From: Flavobacteriales bacterium
GTDB lineage: Bacteria > Bacteroidota > Bacteroidia > Flavobacteriales_F > PHOS-HE28
Assembly (NCBI GenBank): GCA_019638085.1
Contig: JAHBUL010000001.1
Location: forward strand, 377,630 to 441,629
Direction of reading: 5' to 3'
DNA length: 64,000 bases
The notes below the pieces were generated by a model, which was not told where the DNA came from, ran no database searches, and saw only the letters and a program-made list of their open reading frames with translations. Below, one piece after another: positions 1 to 10,090 of this stretch. Position 1 is the stretch's first letter. Every line of letters starts with the position of its first letter. Both the position numbers and the translations under genes were made by a program.

Positions 1-2
1 CC

Positions 3-737
3 ATCAACAGCGTGATCAAGCCGAAGAAGCGCTCTTTCAAGGCGAATCGCCACGGCATCGGTGCCTTCGTGGAGGCGGACAATACGGGGCCCTTAGGCTA
101 TACCTCCTTCCAGCTGGCCTACGCCTACCACATCCAGATGAAGCAGGATGTGTTCCTCGCCATGGGCTTCTTTGCCGGGGTGCGGCAGGAGAAGTTGTCC
201 TTGGGCGATGTGATCGCCGACGACAATACCGACCCCGCGCTGGCCAATAACGGCAGCGTGATGGTGTATCCCGATGTGACGCCCGGGATCTGGCTCTACG
301 GGAAATCCTCGTGGGGTGGCCTGTCCATCCAACAGGCACTGGGCAACCGGGTGAAGGAGATCGGCGTGGAGACGCGTCTTACGCGCAACTTCATCGCCAG
401 CGCGGGCCATCGCTTCCGGGTGAGCAAGGATTTCAGCATTATGCCCAGCACCTTGCTAAAGCTCTCGCCGGGCTCGCCCTTGGCGATGGACATCAACGTG
501 ATGTTCGAGTACAAGCGGAAGCTCGGCCTGGGTGTGTCCTACCGGAACCAGGATGCCGTGGCCGCCATGATCAAGGTGCCTTTCCTGAAGTATTTCACCC
601 TGGGCTACAGCTATGACATGACCACCAGCAAACTGCGCGTTGGCGGCTCGAACACCCACGAGATCATGCTCGCTATCTATCCCTGCCTGCCTATCGATCC
701 CAACAAAATGATCGTCCGATGCCCCATTTTCGAATGA
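3..737 (+). CDS. PorP/SprF family outer-membrane protein (5' partial)
   Basis: The frame is open to the left edge and lacks a signal peptide, so the first ~70 residues lie outside the window; the GTG at 12 is probably internal. PorP/SprF proteins are outer-membrane beta-barrels of the type IX secretion system; in Flavobacterium johnsoniae SprF is needed to secrete the adhesin SprB. Visible family marks are GIGAFVEADNTGPLG followed by a FQLAYAYHI strand, alternating amphipathic strands, GYSYDMTTSKL near the end, then THEIMLAIY and a CPIFE tail. It aligns by eye with the two other SprF proteins at 10091 and 19680. The stop overlaps the next gene as ATGA, so it is probably co-translated with the giant adhesin downstream. 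A further adhesin gene upstream is likely but not visible. Confidence 0.88.
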   Translation: MNSVIKPKKRSFKANRHGIGAFVEADNTGPLGYTSFQLAYAYHIQMKQDVFLAMGFFAGVRQEKLSLGDVIADDNTDPALANNGSVMVYPDVTPGIWLYGKSSWGGLSIQQALGNRVKEIGVETRLTRNFIASAGHRFRVSKDFSIMPSTLLKLSPGSPLAMDINVMFEYKRKLGLGVSYRNQDAVAAMIKVPFLKYFTLGYSYDMTTSKLRVGGSNTHEIMLAIYPCLPIDPNKMIVRCPIFE

Positions 738-3700
738 GCAAGATCCGATCCCGGCGGTCCCCGCTATCCGCGTATGCATGGCTGCTGATCGGCCTGCTTA
801 TTCCCGCACTGGCCTGGTCGCAAGAGCAACGCCATTGGGTGGGTGGCAATGGCGCGTGGAACGATGCCGCACATTGGTCACTTACGCCGAACGGCCCCGG
901 CGGTGCCGGGGTGCCGCGGAGTGGAGATGCAGTGACCATTGCCCCGGTGAGCGGGCCCGTGGTAGTGACGGTGAGCAAGGATGCCGCAGCAGGTGATCTG
1001 TTGGTGGATGGAACGCGGGCATCGGTGGCACTGGAAGGATCACAAGGCCGTATGCGGATCGGTGGTGATCTGGAGCTGCGTGGAAGCGTGGCGTGGGACT
1101 ATCCCGGCACGGTGGAGCTGGTGAACGGAAAGCCGGTGAGCCAGTTGGATCTGCGCGGCATCCCCTTGAAGGGCGACCTGCTCCTCACCGGTGGCGGCAC
1201 TTGGAGCATGCGTAGCGATCTGGTGGTGAACGACCGCGCGGACGTGCAACTACGTTCAGGCACCTTGGTGACCAACGGCAACATGCTCCGTGCGGGCAAG
1301 CTCGCCCTGGGCGATCGCGACGCGAAGCTGATGGCCGGCAGTTCGGTGGTGCTGCTGGTGCGTGACTATGCACCCGGCCGGAACGCGGAAGCCGTGGATG
1401 CCGGTACTTCCCGCCTGCTGATCGGTGGTACGCTCACGCCATGGAGCGAGCGCAGCGAACAGGAGGCCCTGCGCGGCATGAACGTCTGTGCCACCGCCGT
1501 GGGCCAGACCCCCTTCACCATCGACGCCCAGTTGATGAGCAATTACAACGGCTACGGCGTAAGCTGCCACGGCGTGTGCAACGGCTCCGTGCGGGTGGTG
1601 GTCACCGGCGGCGTGGGTCCATTTACCTATAGCTGGATCGGCGGGCCTGCCGCAGCCGCGTGGAACAACGTATGCCCCGGCAACCAGATCGTGATCGTTA
1701 CGGACCAAGGCCAAGGGGTAAGCTGCGCCACCACCGTGCAGGTGACTGACCCTCCGTTGCTCAGTGTGATCTTCACCGGTACGCAGCCGCCTACCTGCCA
1801 TGGGGTGTGCAACGGTTCCTCCACGGTGTTCGCCGTGGGCGGGGTGCCGGGCTACACCTACTCCTGGAACAATGGCGCCGGTACGGGTGCCAGCTTCAAC
1901 CAGCTTTGCCCCGGCAGCAACACCCTGCGTGTCACCGATGCCAACGGTTGCATGTTTGACACCACTTTCGTGTTCCCCATCCAGCCCATCCAACCGAACC
2001 TGACCACCACCGATGTGCTGTGCGCGAATGCCTGCGATGGTACCGCCACGGCGGCTCCGGTGGGTGGCACGGGCAACTTCACCTACGACTGGGGCCCCGG
2101 TAGCCCGGCAGGGGACGGCACCCCTTCCATCACCGGTTTGTGCGCCGGGAACTATACGGTGATCATCAGTGATGCGAACGGCTGCGATACCACGTTGCAG
2201 TTCGTGATCGATGAGCCGGACCCGATCATCCCCAATGCCACGCATGTGGACGCCAGTTGCGGTGGTAGTTGCGATGGCACGGCCACCGTGGCACCATCCG
2301 GGGGCGTTGGTCCCTATGGCTTCCTCTGGGCACCAGAGCCGGGCGGAGGCCAAGGCACCGGTGCGGCGACCGGGCTTTGCGAAGGCGCCTATACGGTGAC
2401 CATCGTGGACATCTCCACCGGCTGCGATACCACCGTCACCATCACCATTGATGCGCCGCCCGCGTTGATCCCCAACCCGAGCAGCACCGATGCCACCTGC
2501 GCCAACACCTGCGATGGCACCGCCACGGTGGCCCCGGCAGGAGGTACACCTGCTTACACCTATCTCTGGACACCCGCACCACCGGCGGGCCAGAACACGG
2601 CCACCGCCTCGCAGCTCTGCCCCGGCAATTGGAGCGTGACCATCACCGATGATGCCGGTTGCGATACCACCGTGCAGTTCGTCATCGATGCGCCGCCGCC
2701 GATCACGCCCACCCCCGCACAGACCGATGTGAGCTGCGCCGGCGAATGTGACGGCACTGCCACCGCACCGGCAACGGGCGGCACCGGAACGCTCACCTAT
2801 GATTGGCTGCCCGGCAGCCCAGCTGGCGATGGCACCGCATCGGTCACTGGCCTCTGTGCCGGCACATGGACCGTTACCATCAGTGATGACAACGGTTGCG
2901 ATACCACCATCCAATTCATCATTACCGAACCGATACCGCTGACGTTGGATGCCAGCCAGACCGATGTGACCTGCGGCAATTCCTGTGATGGTACCGCCAC
3001 CGCCACCGTGGGTGGAGGTACGCCCGGCTACACCTATGTATGGTCCCCCGAACCGGGAAGCGGCCAAGGGACCGCCACTGCCGGAGGGCTTTGTGAGGGC
3101 GTTTGGACCGTTACCGCGACCGATGCCAAAGGCTGTGAGATCGTTCAGGCCTTCACCATCCTGCCGGCAGTTCCGCTGGAGGCGGTGTTCCAACTGACCC
3201 CCGCCAGCTGCCCCGGCGCCTGCGATGGCGCAGCAGCAGTGGTGGTGAATGGAGGCACTCCCGGCTACACTTACCTCTGGACACCGGAACCGGCCACCGG
3301 CCAAGGCACGGCATCGGTCACCGGCCTCTGTGATGGCCCCGGTACCCTCACCGTTACCGACGCCGTGGGTTGCGATACCACCATCGCCTTCACCATTACC
3401 GCACCGGCCTTGATCACCGCCAATGCCAGCATCACCGATCCCACTTGCGGCGGTTCCTGCGATGGCGTTATCGTACTGGCACCCACGGGTGGAAATGGCA
3501 CCTACACCTATGCTTGGACACCGGTGCCCGCCAACGGCGATGGCACCCCAACAGCCACGGGCCTCTGTGCAGGGGACTTCCAAGTACTGGTGACCAGCGG
3601 CGGTTGCGATACCACCTTCACCTTCACGCTCACCGAGCCACCTGCTCTTGATGTGAGCTTGGCCACCACACCGGCCACCTGTTCCGATGATTGCGACGGC

Positions 3701-6700
3701 ACCGCCACGCTCACCGGTGATCTTACAGGTCTCAGCTTCGTGTGGGCACCAGCGCCCGGCGCTGGTCAGGGGACCGCCACGGCCACGGGCCTCTGCGCCG
3801 GGAACTATGCCGTAACGGTGACCAACGCGGCGGGCTGCGATTCCTTGATCGCCTTCACCATTGATGCACCCACGCCGATCGAGCCTACGCTGCTGATCAC
3901 CGATGCCAGCTGCGGTACGGACTGCGATGGTTCCGTGGTGATCACCACCACCGGCGGTACGCCTGGCTACAACTACTTCTGGGCACCTGAACCGGGTACC
4001 GGCCAAGGCACCGCCACCGCCGGCGGCCTTTGTCCCGATGACTACACGGTCACCATCACCGATGCGGCTGGTTGCGATACCACGGTGCAGTTCAGCATCA
4101 CCCGGCCTGCAGGCATCGACGCTTCCGGTACGGTGACGCCGGCGAGCTGCCTGAACGTGTGCGATGCCAGCATCGCTGTAACGGCCACCGGTGGCTTGGC
4201 CCCCTATACATGGGCATGGACACCCGAACCCGGAAGCGGACAAGGCACCGGCGCCGTGGCGGATCTCTGCCCGGGCACTTGGACCGTTACCATCGGCGAC
4301 CAAGCGGGTTGCGATACCACCTTGAGCTTTACGGTGACGGCACCTCCGGCCATCGAGGCCAATGCCACGGTTACCGATCCCACCTGCGGAGGATCGTGCG
4401 ATGGATCGATCGTGCTGGCCGCTACCGGTGGCGATGGAACCTACACCTACGCCTGGACGCCGGTGCCCGCCAACGGCGATGGCACCGCTACGGCCACGGG
4501 CCTGTGCGCGGGTGACTACCAGGTGCTGGTCTCCAGCGGAGGTTGCGATACCACCTACAATTTCACGCTCGCCGAACCACTGCCCATTGATGTTTCCCTC
4601 GCTTTCACCGCAGCCACCTGCTCGGATGATTGCGATGGCACGGCCACGCTTACGGGAGACCTCGCGGGCCTCAGCTTCAGCTGGACCCCTGAACCCGGTG
4701 CGGGCCAAGGCACGGCCACGGCCACGGGCCTTTGCGCAGGAGCCTACACGGTCGCGGTCGCCAATGCAGCGGGTTGCGATACGCTGATCGCCTTCACCAT
4801 AGATGCGCCGGCACCGATCGTACCCGACCTGCAGATCACGAACGCTTCCTGCGGTACCGCCTGCGATGGATCCGCGACGGTGACGGCCAGCGGCGGCACG
4901 CCGGGCTACACCTACCTCTGGGCTCCTGAGCCGGGATCCGGCCAAGGCACGGCCACGGCAAGCGATCTCTGCCCGGACACCTATTCACTCACCATCACCG
5001 ATGCGGCGGGTTGCGATACCACGGTGCAGTTCATCATCTCGCGTCCCGGCGGGATCGTCGCCTCGGGCACGGTAACGCCAGCGAGCTGCGCCGATGTCTG
5101 CGATGGTGCGATCAACATCAATGCGACCGGTGGGGTTGGAGCGTACACCTATATATGGACTCCGGAGCCGGGCAGCGGCCAAGGCACGGCTTCCGCAGGG
5201 AACCTCTGCCCGGGCACATGGGATGTCACCATCGCCGATCAGGCCGGATGCGATACCACGTTGACCTTCGTATTGGGTTCCCCGGATCCGATCGATCCGA
5301 ACGCGACCCAAACGCCGATCAGCTGTGGTGGCCAATGCGACGGAGCGATCGACCTGGACCCGCAAGGCGGAACCCCGGGATTCACCTATGTGTGGACGCC
5401 GGAACCGCCGGTGGGCCAAGGCACGGCGAATGTGAGCCAGCTCTGTGCCGGTGATTGGAGCGTGTTGATCACCGATGCGAACGGTTGCGATACCACGGTG
5501 ACCTATTCCTTGGCCGAACCCACACCCATAGTGGCCAGTGCGGATGTGACGCAAAGCCATTGCGGTACCTGTGACGGAGCTGCGCAACTGCATGTCTCCG
5601 GAGGAAGCGCGCCCTACTCCTTCTTCTGGGGCCCGCCCTTGAACCTGACGACCACGGACAGCCTGCTCACGGATCTCTGCGGAGGTGTGTATACTGTAAC
5701 GGTCACGGATGCTTCCGGATGTTCCGTCCCGCTGGTAGTGGCCGTATCCGATGATGATGGCGAAGTGCTCACCATGGCGGATGGTGTTACCAGCTGCCCC
5801 GATGTGTGCGATGGATCGGTCTCGGTGAGCTACAACTGCGGCATCGCACCATGTACCGTGGAATGGACCGACCTGCTCGGCAACAGCCTGGCTACCGGTA
5901 CGGATACATTGGACGATCTATGCGCGGGGACCTACCTCGTATCGGTGACCAATGGCAGTGGTTGCATCACCATTGATACGGCCTTTGTTACCGAGCCGGA
6001 TCCCTTGGTGGCCAACATCAGCAGCACGCCCACCAGCTGCGTGAACACCTGCGACGGCACGGCCACCATCGGCATTGTCGGTGGCGTGGGGCCGTTCGCC
6101 TACACGTGGAGCCCGACCCCCGGTGGTGGGCAAGGCACCCCACAGGCCACAGGGCTCTGCGCTGGTAGCTATGAGATCTTCGTGCAGGACCTCGGTGGTT
6201 GCGATGCCACCTTCAGCGTGCTGATCACCGCCCCAGCGCCCATTACGGTGGATGCCACCATTACGGACATCAGCTGCGCAGGCCAATGTGATGGCAGCAT
6301 TACCGTGAACGCGCAAGGCGGCACGGGAACCTTGGGCTACACCTGGTCGCCGATGCCGCCTGCCGGGCAGGGCACGGCCACCGCCAGCGGCCTCTGCCCC
6401 GGCACGTGGTCCGTTACCGTGGCCGATGCCAATGGATGCGACACCACATTCAGTTTCACCCTTATGGATCCGCAGCCGTTGTCGCTTTCCGGTTCCAGCA
6501 CCCAGAGCCATTGTGCGGTTTGTGATGGCTCGGTAACAATGTTGGTGACCGGTGGATCCGGTGCCGTTGATATCCAATGGACCGATGCGACCGGACCTGT
6601 CGGGTCCGGGCCCACATTGACCGGCCTCTGCGCAGGGATCTACGTGGCCAACGTGACCGATGCACATGGTTGCACCGCCATGCAGACCGTGGTGGTGCCC

Positions 6701-9700
6701 GATGCCAACGGGGAGGCGATCACCGCCGTGGACGGCCAGACCCTCTGCGCCAATTCCTGCGACGGGATGGTGAGCGTTTCCTACATCTGCCCCGATGCGC
6801 CCTGCACAGTCGCTTGGTTCAACATGAACGGGGACCTCTTGCTGCAAGGGCAGGATACGCTGAGCGGCTTGTGCCAAGGCAGTTACATGGTGCAGGTGGT
6901 GAACGCGGGTGGATGTACCACCATCGACACCGCCCATGTGGTCCCTTCCCAAGTGATCGTGCCGAACCTGAGCACTACGCCGGTAAGCTGCTATGACCTC
7001 TGCGATGGCGTAGCCACGGTAGGCCCCACCGGCGGGAATGCACCCTATACCTTCAACTGGGTCCCGGCCCCTGCCGGCGGCCAAGGCACGCCGCAGGCCA
7101 CTGGCCTTTGTCCGGGCAGTTACCAAGTCACCATCGCGGATTCCACCGGATGTGATACCGTAGTGAACGTGTTGATCACGGCCCCTACGCCCTTGTCGGT
7201 GAGCGCACAAGTGGAGGCGATCTCCTGCAGCGGTGCCTGCGATGGAAGCATCGTGCTGTCCCCTTCGGGTGGCAACGGCTTCTACTCGTACGTCTGGTCG
7301 CCCATGCCGCCCAACGGCCCGGGCAGCAATGCCGCCTTCAACCTTTGCCCCGGTGAATGGTCCGTTACCATCGCCGACCTGAACGGCTGCGATACCACCA
7401 TCACCTATACCATCACGGAGCCGGACCCGCTCTCCGCCACCACTAGCTCCACCTTGAGCACGTGCAGCGTGTGCAACGGCACGGCCTCGGTGGTCCCGGG
7501 TGGAGGCACTGCGCCCTACGCCATCACCTGGCTGCAGAACGGCACCGTGCTCGGGACCGACAGCACGATCATCGACCTCTGCGCAGGGCTGTACACCGTC
7601 CGCGTGGTGGATGCCCATGGCTGCGAAGTGGAGCTCCCGGTGCCCGTGAGCGATATCGGTGGTGAGCTGCTCTCCACCACCGACTTCATGCTCACCTGCC
7701 CGGACCATTGCGATGGCGTTGTGAGCGTCGCCTTCAATTGCGATGAACCACCCTGTACCACCGCTTGGTTCGATGCAAGCGGAAATGACCTGAACGAAGC
7801 GGGGAACACGCTCTCCAACCTTTGCGCGGGCACCTACTTCGTGCAGGTGACCAACGGCTTGGGCTGCACCAGCCTGGATACCGCCTACGTGAACGCCCCC
7901 GATCCCATTGTGGCCAACCTCAGCACCACGCCGGTGACCTGTGCCGGTGATTGCGATGGTACCGCAACGGTGGGCCCCACGGGCGGTGCAGGCGGCTATG
8001 AGTACGAATGGGTCCTCGGATCGGGTACCGCGCAAGGCACCCCGCACGTGGTGGGCCTCTGCGCCGGTAGCTATCAGGTAACGATCACGGATGCCGATGG
8101 CTGTTCGATCATCCAGGATGTGCTGATCCTTTCGCCGCCACCGATCACGGCCATGGCCGTGGTGGTACCGATCACTTGCAATGCCGCTTGCGATGGAGCC
8201 ATCACCGTGATGGGCCAGGGCGGAACCGGAACGCTCACCTATCAATGGTCCCCGGAGCCGCCCAATGGGCAAGGAACGAACGCGGTGACCGGGCTCTGTG
8301 CCGATGCGTGGAGCGTCACCATCACCGACGCGAACGGCTGCGATACCACCTTCACCCTCAACTTGACCGATCCACCGGTGCTGTCGGTGGACCTGAGCCA
8401 CACGGATAATGTCTGCTTTGATGATTGTGTGGCCACCGCATCTGCACAGATCACCGGCGGTGTGCCGCCATACGCCATCACCTGGGAAGCATCGGACGGA
8501 ACCGTGGTGGACCAGAACGTGGTGGATGTCTTCGGCCTCTGTGGGGACAACTACACCCTCACGGTGATGGATTCCCGCGGATGCGAGATCATCACGCCGT
8601 TCACGGTGGGGGCGGGCGCACCGATCGTGGCCAACCTCAACGTGCTGGGTGAAAGCTGCAACGGCCCTTGCGACGGCAGTGCTTCCGTAGCGCCCACGGG
8701 CGGAACCGGAGCGGGCTACACCTACCTCTGGCAGCCCGGCAACCCCACCGGCCAAGGAACCGACCAAGTGAGCGACCTGTGCCCGGGCAACTGGACCGTG
8801 ACCATCACCGACAATGCCGGTTGCGACACCACCTATGCATTCACCATCGCTCCCTTCACGCCGATCACACCGGTGGCCACGGTGCAACAGGTCACCTGCA
8901 ACGGTGATTGCAATGGCAGCATCGCCTTGGCCACCACCGGCGGTGTGGGCAATCTGACCTATCAATGGATGCCCGACCCGGGCAGTGGCCAAGGCAGTTC
9001 CTCGATCAGTGGGCTTTGTCCCGGAAGTTGGACGGTGACCATCACCGATGTGGCGGGTTGCGATACCACCATCACGTACACCATTACCGAGCCTCCTGTG
9101 CTGGTGGTCACCGTGGATACGGTGATCGCGGCGAGCTGCAACTCCGCCAGCGATGGGGCCATCAGCATCACCGTCAGTGGTGGCATGCCGGGCTACGATA
9201 TCGCATGGATCGGCCCCAACGGCTTCACCTCCACGGCTGAAGACATCAGCGGCCTGGTGCCGGGCAGCTACGAGCTCACCGTGACGGACGCGAACAACTG
9301 CGTGGTCACAAGCTCAATTGCAGTGGTCGCGCTGAACTCCGTAGTGGCGGATGCAGGTGGCGATCGCACGGAATGTTCCGGTGTGCTGATCACCTTGGAT
9401 GGATCGGCCAGCCAAGGAGCCGCTACCTACGAATGGTTCGATGACCAAGGGAATTCCATGGGTACCGATGCCGTGATCGACGTCGGCAACCTTGCGGATG
9501 GCGTGTACACCTACGTGCTCAATGTGGCCGCAGGTGTATGTACGGATGCCGATACCATCGTGGTCACCGTGTTCCCCACGCCGATCGCCGATGCTGGCCC
9601 GGACCGCAGCATTTACCTACAGGGCACCACGGTACTGGGTGGCTCACCTGCCGGCCCTCCGGGAAGCACCTTCATCTGGCAACCGGATAGCCTCTTGGAT

Positions 9701-10087
9701 CACGGCGATATCCCGAACCCCACCGCCACCCTGAGCAACACCACCTGGTTCCACCTCACGGTGATCGGTACGGACGGCTGCGTCGGCATCGACTCGGTAT
9801 TGGTAACGGTGGTGCCGGAGGTGAAGGCACCCAGCGGCTTCACCCCGAACGGGGACGGCCACAACGATACCTGGATCCTGGACTTTGCATCCCTCTTCCC
9901 CAACATGGAAGTACAGGTCTTCAGCCGGTGGGGCGAACCGCTGTTCAGGAGCGTGGGCTATGCCGTGCCGTGGGATGGGAAATATGACGGGAAGGTCGTA
10001 CCCATGGGCACCTATTACTACGTAATTGACCTGCACGATGACCGCTTCCCCGAGGCACTCACTGGACCGCTTACCGTGATCCGCTAA
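734..10087 (+). CDS. Giant SprB-repeat adhesin with T9SS type-B C-terminal domain
   Basis: Secreted, cysteine-rich surface adhesin of 3117 residues. The ATG at 734 is preferred over 719 because it forms an ATGA overlap with the upstream stop and puts the signal peptide (hydrophobic LLIGLLIPALAWSQ) at the N terminus. Residues ~30-275 are a beta-rich head starting WVGGNGAWNDAAHWS. From Cys278 to about residue 2880 I count 33 SprB-type repeats of ~80 residues with consensus C-x3-CDGTATV, GGTPGYTYLW, GQGTATATGLC and a GCDTT end, giving about four Cys per unit, probably disulfide-paired. Two PKD-like segments follow. Residues ~3032-3117 are the gliding-motility-associated (CHU_C) sorting domain, with FTPNGDGHND and GTYYYVIDL. 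Units are arranged in exact higher-order blocks (see findings). Expected to be exported by T9SS with a neighbouring SprF and displayed on the cell surface, possibly for gliding or attachment; the ligand is unknown. Confidence 0.92.
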   Translation: MSKIRSRRSPLSAYAWLLIGLLIPALAWSQEQRHWVGGNGAWNDAAHWSLTPNGPGGAGVPRSGDAVTIAPVSGPVVVTVSKDAAAGDLLVDGTRASVALEGSQGRMRIGGDLELRGSVAWDYPGTVELVNGKPVSQLDLRGIPLKGDLLLTGGGTWSMRSDLVVNDRADVQLRSGTLVTNGNMLRAGKLALGDRDAKLMAGSSVVLLVRDYAPGRNAEAVDAGTSRLLIGGTLTPWSERSEQEALRGMNVCATAVGQTPFTIDAQLMSNYNGYGVSCHGVCNGSVRVVVTGGVGPFTYSWIGGPAAAAWNNVCPGNQIVIVTDQGQGVSCATTVQVTDPPLLSVIFTGTQPPTCHGVCNGSSTVFAVGGVPGYTYSWNNGAGTGASFNQLCPGSNTLRVTDANGCMFDTTFVFPIQPIQPNLTTTDVLCANACDGTATAAPVGGTGNFTYDWGPGSPAGDGTPSITGLCAGNYTVIISDANGCDTTLQFVIDEPDPIIPNATHVDASCGGSCDGTATVAPSGGVGPYGFLWAPEPGGGQGTGAATGLCEGAYTVTIVDISTGCDTTVTITIDAPPALIPNPSSTDATCANTCDGTATVAPAGGTPAYTYLWTPAPPAGQNTATASQLCPGNWSVTITDDAGCDTTVQFVIDAPPPITPTPAQTDVSCAGECDGTATAPATGGTGTLTYDWLPGSPAGDGTASVTGLCAGTWTVTISDDNGCDTTIQFIITEPIPLTLDASQTDVTCGNSCDGTATATVGGGTPGYTYVWSPEPGSGQGTATAGGLCEGVWTVTATDAKGCEIVQAFTILPAVPLEAVFQLTPASCPGACDGAAAVVVNGGTPGYTYLWTPEPATGQGTASVTGLCDGPGTLTVTDAVGCDTTIAFTITAPALITANASITDPTCGGSCDGVIVLAPTGGNGTYTYAWTPVPANGDGTPTATGLCAGDFQVLVTSGGCDTTFTFTLTEPPALDVSLATTPATCSDDCDGTATLTGDLTGLSFVWAPAPGAGQGTATATGLCAGNYAVTVTNAAGCDSLIAFTIDAPTPIEPTLLITDASCGTDCDGSVVITTTGGTPGYNYFWAPEPGTGQGTATAGGLCPDDYTVTITDAAGCDTTVQFSITRPAGIDASGTVTPASCLNVCDASIAVTATGGLAPYTWAWTPEPGSGQGTGAVADLCPGTWTVTIGDQAGCDTTLSFTVTAPPAIEANATVTDPTCGGSCDGSIVLAATGGDGTYTYAWTPVPANGDGTATATGLCAGDYQVLVSSGGCDTTYNFTLAEPLPIDVSLAFTAATCSDDCDGTATLTGDLAGLSFSWTPEPGAGQGTATATGLCAGAYTVAVANAAGCDTLIAFTIDAPAPIVPDLQITNASCGTACDGSATVTASGGTPGYTYLWAPEPGSGQGTATASDLCPDTYSLTITDAAGCDTTVQFIISRPGGIVASGTVTPASCADVCDGAININATGGVGAYTYIWTPEPGSGQGTASAGNLCPGTWDVTIADQAGCDTTLTFVLGSPDPIDPNATQTPISCGGQCDGAIDLDPQGGTPGFTYVWTPEPPVGQGTANVSQLCAGDWSVLITDANGCDTTVTYSLAEPTPIVASADVTQSHCGTCDGAAQLHVSGGSAPYSFFWGPPLNLTTTDSLLTDLCGGVYTVTVTDASGCSVPLVVAVSDDDGEVLTMADGVTSCPDVCDGSVSVSYNCGIAPCTVEWTDLLGNSLATGTDTLDDLCAGTYLVSVTNGSGCITIDTAFVTEPDPLVANISSTPTSCVNTCDGTATIGIVGGVGPFAYTWSPTPGGGQGTPQATGLCAGSYEIFVQDLGGCDATFSVLITAPAPITVDATITDISCAGQCDGSITVNAQGGTGTLGYTWSPMPPAGQGTATASGLCPGTWSVTVADANGCDTTFSFTLMDPQPLSLSGSSTQSHCAVCDGSVTMLVTGGSGAVDIQWTDATGPVGSGPTLTGLCAGIYVANVTDAHGCTAMQTVVVPDANGEAITAVDGQTLCANSCDGMVSVSYICPDAPCTVAWFNMNGDLLLQGQDTLSGLCQGSYMVQVVNAGGCTTIDTAHVVPSQVIVPNLSTTPVSCYDLCDGVATVGPTGGNAPYTFNWVPAPAGGQGTPQATGLCPGSYQVTIADSTGCDTVVNVLITAPTPLSVSAQVEAISCSGACDGSIVLSPSGGNGFYSYVWSPMPPNGPGSNAAFNLCPGEWSVTIADLNGCDTTITYTITEPDPLSATTSSTLSTCSVCNGTASVVPGGGTAPYAITWLQNGTVLGTDSTIIDLCAGLYTVRVVDAHGCEVELPVPVSDIGGELLSTTDFMLTCPDHCDGVVSVAFNCDEPPCTTAWFDASGNDLNEAGNTLSNLCAGTYFVQVTNGLGCTSLDTAYVNAPDPIVANLSTTPVTCAGDCDGTATVGPTGGAGGYEYEWVLGSGTAQGTPHVVGLCAGSYQVTITDADGCSIIQDVLILSPPPITAMAVVVPITCNAACDGAITVMGQGGTGTLTYQWSPEPPNGQGTNAVTGLCADAWSVTITDANGCDTTFTLNLTDPPVLSVDLSHTDNVCFDDCVATASAQITGGVPPYAITWEASDGTVVDQNVVDVFGLCGDNYTLTVMDSRGCEIITPFTVGAGAPIVANLNVLGESCNGPCDGSASVAPTGGTGAGYTYLWQPGNPTGQGTDQVSDLCPGNWTVTITDNAGCDTTYAFTIAPFTPITPVATVQQVTCNGDCNGSIALATTGGVGNLTYQWMPDPGSGQGSSSISGLCPGSWTVTITDVAGCDTTITYTITEPPVLVVTVDTVIAASCNSASDGAISITVSGGMPGYDIAWIGPNGFTSTAEDISGLVPGSYELTVTDANNCVVTSSIAVVALNSVVADAGGDRTECSGVLITLDGSASQGAATYEWFDDQGNSMGTDAVIDVGNLADGVYTYVLNVAAGVCTDADTIVVTVFPTPIADAGPDRSIYLQGTTVLGGSPAGPPGSTFIWQPDSLLDHGDIPNPTATLSNTTWFHLTVIGTDGCVGIDSVLVTVVPEVKAPSGFTPNGDGHNDTWILDFASLFPNMEVQVFSRWGEPLFRSVGYAVPWDGKYDGKVVPMGTYYYVIDLHDDRFPEALTGPLTVIR
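3440..5317 (+). repeat. Two-copy higher-order repeat, period 939 bp
   Basis: Inside the first adhesin, four consecutive SprB units (Cys motifs CGGSC, CSDDC, CGTDC, CLNVC) recur as a block (CGGSC, CSDDC, CGTAC, CADVC). Block starts are 3440, 4379 and the following unit at 5318, so both copies are exactly 939 bp (313 codons). The CSDDC unit in each copy carries the same shortened TGDLxGLSF core. Proteins match closely while many codon third positions differ. Confidence 0.9.
5555..8407 (+). repeat. Three-copy higher-order repeat, period 951 bp
   Basis: Three successive four-unit blocks start at 5555, 6506 and 7457, and the next unit begins at 8408: exactly 951 bp (317 codons) each time. In every block the first unit has C-x2-C (CGTC, CAVC, CSVC) in place of C-x3-C. 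The second unit has an extra C-x4-C (NCGIAPC, ICPDAPC, NCDEPPC) where other units have GGTPGY. Units three and four are ordinary. Confidence 0.92.
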
Positions 10088-10090
10088 CAC

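Noticed and set aside
1256..4945. 1229-codon open frame on the minus strand under the first adhesin
   Set aside because: It mirrors the SprB repeats; translation is a low-complexity Gly/Arg/Ala/Ile string with no domain. The open frame follows from repeated codon usage on the coding strand.
5918..8992. 1024-codon open frame on the minus strand under the first adhesin
   Set aside because: Same cause as the frame at 1256-4945; no start context, no domain, fully inside a clear coding gene.
734..10087. CRISPR-like periodic repeats
   Set aside because: The period (~240 bp and its multiples) is coding, in frame, and conserved at protein level; there are no short identical repeats with unique spacers.
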